Below are positions 57,545 to 64,000 of a stretch of 64,000 bases of DNA, one piece after another. Each line of letters begins with the position of its first letter. Position 1 is the first letter of the stretch. Position numbers and translations under genes: made by a program. The notes below the pieces were generated by a model. It had not been told where the DNA came from and ran no database searches. It was given only the letters and a program-made list of their open reading frames with translations. Source of the DNA: Spirometra erinaceieuropaei (taxonomy: Eukaryota > Platyhelminthes > Cestoda > Diphyllobothriidea > Diphyllobothriidae). The stretch lies in NCBI GenBank assembly GCA_902702965.1, contig CACRXP010000015.1, forward strand, positions 619,184 to 683,183, written 5' to 3'.

Positions 57545-57815
57545 GGGCGCTCACTGATGCTGTTACGGAACTACTCGTTCTGTTGTGCCGTGAGGCTCTC
57601 TCTCTCGAACCCAACCACCGGCCGCACAGCGGCGCATCATATAGGCAGAATGGCATTACCGACAAAGACAAGGGAGACTGGAATGGTCATTTTTGACTTA
57701 TTAACCGTCGTCAGTCAGTCATAGTGGATCCCGAACTGTGGACCACCTGGGGCTCGATCCCGCGACCTGTTAGTTAGAAGTCCAATGCCCCCAACCGCTG
57801 ACCCACAGGCTCGTT
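57545..57815 (-). repeat. S1 SINE, most complete copy with tRNA-like head
   Basis: Minus strand: GTGGGTCAGCGGTTGGGGGC (box A), GACTTCTAACTAACAGG (anticodon arm), GGGATCGAGCCCC (box B), then the S1 body to GAGCGCCCCTCTACC. Defines the family as tRNA-derived, about 270 bases. Confidence 0.8.
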
Positions 57816-57844
57816 GTCTTGTCTGTTGCGATCGGGAACATACA

Positions 57845-57985
57845 GTGGTAGAGGGATACTCACTGACCTTGTTAGGTAACTCACTCGTCCCATTGTGCCT
57901 TGGGGCTGACGACGGCTTATAAGCCAAAAGTGGTTTTTCCAGTCTACCTTATCTTTGTCGGTAAGGCTACTCTGCTCGTACTAAC
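57845..57985. repeat. Chimeric S1 SINE
   Basis: 57845-57905 is the S1 3' end in reverse (tggtagagggatactcactg ... attgtgcc). From 57906 the S1 middle follows in forward orientation (ctgacgacggcttataagcc ... atctttgtcggtaa). Inversion or two abutting insertions. Confidence 0.6.
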
Positions 57986-58081
57986 TATGGTGGGATCAGG
58001 TTTCTGAACATACTCCTTCCGTTGCGCCTTGTAGTTCAATCTCCCACTTTCAGCCACCCCCCTCCCTTTTTCATGTTTCAG

Positions 58082-58387
58082 TCAGAGCCTCCCACGTCTA
58101 ACGCAAAAGAGTTCACCCACTGAGTTGAGGACTCTTCGACGACACAACCCAGACTTCCCCTCCCAGTGGATGCATGATCGTCTGTCGCAGATCTACGACC
58201 TTAGCCGCAAACCGCGGTCACCCAAAGTCCCTGCGCTGGAAGTTCAGCTGGACGAAATTGTACCCCGAAGCCCGCCCTGTTGGCCGCATTTACGTAAACG
58301 CACCCTGTCTGCCGTTTACGGGCGTCAACATGTCAATGAAAGACTCACCGCCTCCTTCTTGGACAGGCGGAGGCTCGCCAATTGCCG
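58082..58387 (+). CDS. TTLL exon e (C-terminal tail)
   Basis: Follows TTTCAG at 58076-58081 and starts with one base that completes the split codon of exon d. Open for 101 codons: SLPRLTQKSSPTEL, HNPDFPSQWMHDRLSQIYDL, then a basic stretch. Ends CCG at a GTTAGT donor. Support is splice phase and composition; I do not recognise a domain. Confidence 0.65.
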
Positions 58388-59622
58388 GTTAGTACGCGGT
58401 TACCTACTAAATAGTAATAAGTACAATTCATTTGTAAATATAAATGGTGTGCAAGATGCAATTTCTAGGACACGGGTGGAGACGAGGGGTTTACCGTGAG
58501 CAGACCTCCTTCTGTATACTTCAACGAATACCCTACAGTGGCTGCAGACCGATGTTATAAAACCGAAAATAGGAACAGCGGACGAGTTTGCTTGGCTGAC
58601 TTCTACCTAGAGGGCGTAGTTGGCTGTAAAGTCCACTGATGCGTAGACACATATTCTTATACTTACAAACGTCAAAATTCATCATCTGATAGCGGTTTGT
58701 GGAAGTTGACCCTCTCTGGTTCAACCAGGACCTTGAAAGGCCGTGTTCCGTTCCGCTTCCATCCCCTCTCGGCTGATAAAGCTGTCCTAGTATGAAAACT
58801 CAGCACAAAGTCGAAGAGTCCCCTGTCATTCTTCTTTGAATATATGCAGGTATGTAAAACTTCCCACGATCCTAAATAGGCGCAGAAACCTGCGTAATTT
58901 GATAAGACAAAAGCTATAACGTCGGGGTCACCACTGTCGCGAACTCTAAGGACGCAAGCGTCAATCCCAGGCCATGAATATCAGGATAAGACCAGAGTTA
59001 TGAAAGAATTAACAATCAAATGTCAAACGACCTGACAATCCAACAGATGCCGAGCGCGTCGCCTTGTGTTTTGTCCCTTCCATTCAGTTAAACAACCAGT
59101 AAGTTCAAGAATGATGAACAGGTAGGTAAAGGCAAGATAGTCTGGCCCCTCGGCACACCGCCGCAGGCCAATGTAGGGCGGCCTTGATCTATCCAAGTTG
59201 TCTGTGACTGGAATGAAAATTCAAACAAAATAAAGTAAAACGCTACTTGTTGTTGAGTCGTTTGGCCCGCAAATACCTTGAGAGGTGGGCCAGGCGTGGT
59301 ATGGAGAATAAAATATGAGTACAAATTGAAAAATAATCTGATTTCAAGTTGTATCGCAGCTTGTCACATGCTGGTTCGCATCCGTCTACTTTTGAAACTT
59401 GCACGGTCGAGCTGTCGGCTGTATCGAAGTAGGTTTCTGGCCATGTTGAGCACAGTAGTTATTAAGTGGCGAGGCCGTTTCATTTACTCAGAGAGCCGTT
59501 CAAGCCATTTGAGTTCCAAGTGGCAATTATTGTGTATGTTCGATCGAAGTTGATGGTATAGATCCCACCCCCTCTCCTACCCCCCTGCCATCTCGAAGTG
59601 ATGCTGCCTTTTTGCCTTCCAG

Positions 59623-59752
59623 GGATTCACGCAATCTCCTGCACTGCATATACTCCGAAGACAATGTTTACTTTCCATACGCACCAGAAGGAGAGTCTAC
59701 ACACATGACAGAATCTGAGGTCACTACCGGTCGTACGCTTTCTTCCCTTGAG
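59623..59752 (+). CDS. TTLL exon f
   Basis: Polypyrimidine tract and CAG acceptor (59609-59622); the first base completes the codon left open by exon e. Reads DSRNLLHCIYSEDNVYFPYA then PEGESTHMTESEV, ends GAG/GTACTC in phase 0. Confidence 0.65.
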
Positions 59753-59984
59753 GTACTCTAAACCTTAGTTAGGATTCCCTTCTCTAGAACACTTCACTTA
59801 ACCCTGGTTCCTTCGCCCAAACCTATCCCTCCTTCGAGGTCTCCAAGGCTACCGAGATTTGCGAGGTTAGTGTCAAAACCCAACTTTTTCTCGATTGCTT
59901 AAGTAGCCACCAGCCGCTGGGGTTAAAGCGGCGATATTTGACAACTGTTTTGAACTCTGAGGTGCATGTTGTCCTTTCCCACAG

Positions 59985-60053
59985 ACTGCAGCCGGTGGTG
60001 ACACTGCCCAAAACGACGAGGCCACTTCACCGGATAATTCGAACAGTCTTCAG
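59985..60053 (+). CDS. TTLL exon g, small
   Basis: 23 codons between CCCACAG and CAG/GTAAAAG, phase 0 at both ends. The peptide is acidic and low-complexity (GGDTAQNDEATSPDNSNS). Supported by splice sites and phase only. Confidence 0.5.
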
Positions 60054-60092
60054 GTAAAAGTACTTCACATTTATGCTCAGAGTGGCGTTTAG

Positions 60093-60218
60093 GTGGAGCC
60101 TGTCCTCATTGGTATGAGTCCGCACGACCAGCCGATAGGTAACGAAACCATGGCGGAAATCTCTGAAGCTGACGGCATTGTGGAGCCAAATGAGAATCAG
60201 TCAAATGCGCAGGACTGG
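60093..60218 (+). CDS. TTLL exon h
   Basis: 42 codons between GTTTAG and TGG/GTAAGT, phase 0 at both ends, acidic (AEISEADGIVEPNENQ). A diverged S1 SINE begins less than 30 bases after the donor. Confidence 0.5.
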
Positions 60219-60246
60219 GTAAGTTCGGCTCTAGAGGTGAGTCTCC

Positions 60247-60510
60247 TTATCTGCCAGCAGTTAGAATGTTGGATTAGTAACCAACAGAGCTTGGGTTGCA
60301 AAAGCCCGGACCTTGGTATGGCTGACTGATGAGGGATAAAAAGCTTGAAATGGCCGCCCTAGTCTTCTCGTCTTTGTCAGTAATGTTATTTTGCCTACGT
60401 TATCAGTCGTTGGGCTACTGCTTACAGAGGCCTTGATCGCGTACCAAAGCAAAAAGGGACGAGAAAGTCCCTTAGCGCGATCGGTAGGCGCATTCTGCCA
60501 TGACTTTGTG
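60247..60510 (+). repeat. S1-related SINE, diverged
   Basis: Head-like tggattagtaaccaacag and caaaagcccgga, body ctgactgatgagggataaaa and cgtctttgtcagtaatgtta, end gcgcgatcggtaggcgca. Older or a sister subfamily of S1. Confidence 0.55.
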
Positions 60511-60605
60511 TTTCCTTCACCTTTCGAAATTTGCTGTCAATATCACTCTCGGGCAAATCACTGAGACGATAAAAAAAGCCAATCTGACAAGCATACGCTC
60601 TAGGT

Positions 60606-61770
60606 CAGTTCAGTTCAGTTTTATTGAGGGAAATGTAGGTCTTCAACTTTGAACTCCCAATTTGTTTACAAGCAACTGCAAAATCTCGAGAACTGGAAAG
60701 GGTATCATAAAGGTAGCAAACAATCGAAAAAGCGTCAACCCTGTACGGATAAACAAACTGTCTCGAGTGTTAGTGGTACGAGCAGTTGTACAGCGGTCGT
60801 TTCGAGTGCAGGGAAATAAATAATATACCCGGTGACAAAGGTTGCATAGGTGCATGTCAGTAAGCGTAGGTGATGGGTTGGAGACGATAAGACATTCAAT
60901 TTAAAATATTGCTGAGATATAGCAATTATTAATATAACAACGAAATTTGTCAAGGTTACAGAGGTCGGGTGGGAATTTAGTGGAAACTGCTATAAAAATC
61001 CAGCTTCCTCTTAAAGACCTCGTCGGAAGCAGACATAACGCATCCACAGGCAGAACGTTCCAAGCTTCTAACACTGTTAGGGAAGAGCTTTCGTGTATCG
61101 AGTCTGGTCCCCCTTAGACATAGTTTGAATGCATGACCTGGTAGGTACGTTGTGGTTGCTAACTTTGAAGAAGTCCCCCGGTGCGAGGCTGCAGTCCTGA
61201 CCGCGAATGATACGGAAGGCTTGTATCAGACCATCCCGTTACTGCCTGTAACTCAAGGGAAAGAGATCAAGGTTAGCTAAGCGCGTTGCATAGGGTAGTG
61301 AACCCTGTCCTGCCGCAAGTTTCGTTGCCCGCCTTTGAACCCTTTCAAGGATGCTGAGATCCTTCGCGGTCCAGGGTCTCCAAGCTTGGATAACAAATCC
61401 CAGTTGCGGCCGCACAAACATTCGAAAGACTTAAGCGAAGCCGTCTTCATCAAAGGCGGAGAAAGCCCGCTTGACAAGGTAGAGGACTGACATTGCAGAC
61501 TTGGCTATCTTTGTGCAGTGCGGCGAGGGTTTGACCGAGGTCGTAATCCATACTCCCAAGTCCTTCTGCGAGTCCACTTCTTGCAATGGTATAACATTCA
61601 GGCAGTAGGCCATATGTTTCGGAGAGCGGGCACTGCCTACTCGTAGAATATTGCATTTTTTTCTCATTGAACAGCAGAAGCCAGTCTTTTGCTCACTGTT
61701 GGAGTCGGTTAAAGTTCGCCTGCAAATGCTTTTCGTCATCTGCAGTTCGAATGACGCTTGCGACATCTAC
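60606..61770 (-). mobile_element. LINE (CR1-like) ORF2 end and 3' UTR
   Basis: Minus strand. From 61766 comes LLFNEKKCNILRVG-like sequence, then LQEVDSQKDLGVWITTSVKP, KAFSAFDE-type region, [38 protein letters not shown] and [18 protein letters not shown]. The UTR shared with 10.7-10.99 kb follows, ending with AATAAAACTGAACTGA at 60606. The frame is broken at several points (for example stops near 61430 and 61239). 5'-truncated. Confidence 0.8.
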
Positions 61771-62991
61771 AAATACTCCACCTAGTCCGTCGCTGCCACC
61801 ATTTTATTCAAAAACTCACCCTCGACCGAAAGTTGTCATCTTGCTACAGCGTAACCTGTTAGATCATACGCTAGTGCATCCATCTGGTTGAGTGATAGAG
61901 GTGAGAATGTACTCAGCGCGCTACAATCCTCAGGCCGAATCCTGTGTTGTAGTAAAAGGCAAAAGTTACCAAAATGGCGTGGTTTATTGTATAAAGTCCG
62001 ACCTCGAAGGGGATTCGGTGGCCGAGAGCACACTCGCGTCCTTATGGGCTGCCTGGGACGGAACGTCGGGAACTGGAGCACTCTGTCCGGTCTGTGAACC
62101 GTTAGGGTCGTCTTTCCAAGCATTCATCTTTGAAAAGCAACCTTCAGGCACACGATAAGTCGCGTAATACACTAGGCTTTATTTGAGGAGGGGAAAAAAG
62201 AACGTAGAACGAGGGGTAGAAACAGGGGATCAACAAGTCCAACAAAACGTTAGCTTCACAGTTGTCCAGGAAAGGTGGAGTTGGGGGCTGCCACCGGGGA
62301 GGGAGAGTCGTCTTCTTCATGCACCCCGACGGAAAAAAATAAGAGAACACAAACAGATAGTGTCCAGACACCAGGCATCCTTGCTCTCAAACTTAGCGCC
62401 CTTGTCTATTAAAACAACCGTCCATGTCTGTCCGCTACAATAGTATACAGAAGCCTTGGTATGCCCCCTCAGACGACAGTGGCCGCTGGCGAAGCCAGGG
62501 CTGGTGTTGACTGCGTCCAGTCGTGCTTGAGAGTTCGTGGTAGCTGGTTTTGTAATTTTGTGGGGAAGAGGCTCAAATGGTTCCCAACTAGTGTATGTCG
62601 CATTTACCGAGCGGTGATGCCTTCAAGTGGCGCGTAGACAGCCGTGACTCTGTGGAATCCGAGTTGAAGTCCGTCGGGTGGCTGCGGGTCGGTGTGTCTG
62701 GAACCGCTTGCTGCGAAGGTAAATTACCTTGACGTTACGTGGCCTTGAATAGGGACGCCAGACATGCCCATTATGACTGTCGGCTGCTGCGTTGGAGTTT
62801 AACGGGCGCCCCTTGGCGCATCCGAAGCCTTAAATGTAGACAAAAACGACATTCTTGTTGGATCGCTTGTAAAATTGCTGCAAAAGAATACGAATTAGAA
62901 TTCTACACATTAGGCAGCTTTACACAGTGTTGAGCGATTCACGTCTTTCCTGGCTACTAACTCCTGGTGTCAACGTTTTTGTGACTCTCAG
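61771..62991. other. No gene recognised
   Basis: Open frames at 61836-62158 on both strands are unrecognised. Probably intron in front of the possible last TTLL exon. Confidence 0.35.
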
Positions 62992-63246
62992 CACAAAACG
63001 CCGCTCGCGGCAAAGCAGAGGAGACTTTTTAAGTCGGTGACGACTCCAGACCTTCGTCTATTGGATAAACTGGCCGATATCTTCATCGCCATTCTTTCTG
63101 AGAGACGGCTGGTGGAGCAACAACTAGTCACGGGGATCGACCACTGTTCCGCCGCGAATTTTCCCTATGTCATCCACTTGGACAGTTCCGGACGGACGCT
63201 GAGCGGTCATCATGTACATCGCTTGGACTGTACCTTGGGGGTTGAG
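62992..63246 (+). CDS. Possible TTLL exon i
   Basis: Starts after CTCTCAG with HKTPLAAKQRRLFKSVTTPD and LRLLDKLADIFIAILSERRL, amphipathic helical sequence with gene-like composition. Phase 0 fits exon h. Two ends are possible: a donor GAG/GTACTC after 63246 (same pattern as exon f) or readthrough to the TAA at 63295-63297. If the latter, this is the C terminus of the protein. Confidence 0.5.
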
Positions 63247-63465
63247 GTACTCACACCTCGGATGGACAGCTCCGGATTTCGAAGTTTCTTTCAGTAAGGA
63301 TTTTTTTGTCACGCAATCCCCCATTGTTCCCCAGTCCATCGCTAACATGCAGCTAACACTGGCTGTGGTTAATTAAATAGCTTTTTTGCCATTGATCGTC
63401 ATACTGTAGTTTAGTATATTTAAGAGTAATAGGCAATGCCTTTGCAGACCCTATATAAATCGCTC

Positions 63466-63640
63466 ACACGACAGTTCGGCCGTCGCTGCCGACGATGTCC
63501 ACCGTGCGCTTCGTAACGAGGTGGAGCAGGGACGGTGACTTGTGCGTGGGTTAGTTTGTAATGATTCTAGACTTGCACAGCATCTACCGCACTCTCTCCG
63601 TCCACCCCCTACCTACCACGTGGCTTGTTTTGGGGGCAAA
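63466..63640 (-). repeat. R1 repeat, diverged partial copy
   Basis: cagttcggccgtcg, gacgatgtccaccgtgcg, gtggagcagggacggtgact, gacttgcacagcatctacc: the first 170 bases of R1, more diverged than the neighbour. Confidence 0.7.
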
Positions 63641-63736
63641 TGTTCACACACACAATAGTACACGTATACGCGCTAGTATCAGCGCGAATATATGCAAACA
63701 CTAGGACTGTCAACAGCAGCAGTACAACACGCACAT

Positions 63737-64000
63737 GACAGTTCGTCCGTCGATTTCGACGATGACCACCGTGTGCCCCACAGACTGCATTGTGGGAGCA
63801 GGGACGGTGACTTACGCAGGGGTTTATAGTGCAAGTAGACTTGCGTAGCATCTACCTACACTCTCTCCTCCTCCCCCGCCTGAGCTCGGTGTCAAGACAG
63901 AGTCAAGAAGACCGGAGACGAGGGAGGCCGCAGGTGGATGGCTCGGACGGATCCTCGCCTTGGTGCTCCACTCCGCACCCCCTGGTCCACACACAAATGA
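63737..64000 (-). repeat. R1 repeat, partial copy running off the window
   Basis: Close match to 30518-30790 (gggagcagggacggtgactt, gacttgcgtagcatctacc, gtgtcaagacagagtcaaga). Two R1 copies in the same orientation less than 100 bases apart suggest a tandem or preferred site. Confidence 0.8.

Overview
The window is eukaryotic and metazoan: the coding exons have flanking GT/AG splice sites, the gene density is low, and the intergenic and intronic DNA is filled with retroelement debris. The mix of Penelope-like elements with GIY-YIG endonucleases, CR1-type LINE ends, a Ty3/gypsy element and a tRNA-derived SINE, together with a ciliary gene set, fits a flatworm, perhaps a tapeworm. That placement is inference; nothing in the window fixes the species. 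A 110-base run of N at 41008-41117 is an assembly gap.

Two host genes are supported, both on the + strand and both ciliary/microtubule genes. At 4447-5286 lies the last coding exon of IFT56 (TTC26/DYF-13), about the C-terminal half of the protein. From 46008 to about 63250 at least nine exons of a tubulin tyrosine ligase-like (TTLL) gene follow one another with matching splice phases. Its 5' exons are not recognised, and its introns carry many of the repeats.

Region by region: 1-4446 is non-coding, probably the last IFT56 intron. 6.3-9.4 kb is a pile-up of Penelope-like element (PLE) pieces in both orientations, one interrupted by a SINE. 10.4-11.0 kb is a LINE 3' end. 11338-16219 is a Ty3/gypsy retrotransposon on the minus strand with both LTRs, PBS and PPT, whose single gag-pol frame is broken only by five stop codons. 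17.5-18.2 kb is a copy of a GC-rich repeat (here called R1) that recurs at 26.7, 30.5, 54.4, 56.8, 63.5 and 63.7 kb. 20.9-21.9 kb is a decayed DUF4806-like ORF. 24.0-25.1 kb is a LINE reverse-transcriptase relic next to a ribozyme motif. 30.0-35.4 kb contains a second repeat (R4), present once uninterrupted and once split by a 2.2-kb transposon with a degraded transposase-like ORF. 35.4-46.0 kb is mostly AT-rich unassigned DNA with one LINE relic and a perfect 54-bp palindrome. 48.65-50.64 kb is a near-complete 3' two-thirds of a PLE inside a TTLL intron. 50.7-51.1 kb is a tandem duplication. 55-64 kb has SINEs, a LINE and R1 copies among the last TTLL exons.

The most interesting signal is a module repeated in the PLE ends: a TATA-like box (CTATAAAT), then 43-44 bases later a hammerhead-type ribozyme motif (CTGATGA, a 6-bp stem II, GAAA, CGTC). 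It is present in four good copies (6.4, 7.2, 49.0 and 49.2 kb), one decayed copy (9.3 kb) and one sequence-divergent relative (24.9 kb). Hammerhead ribozymes in PLEs are known; the fixed TATA-to-ribozyme spacing, an extra unpaired base before stem II and the self-complementary ACGT that replaces stem III are what deserve checking here.
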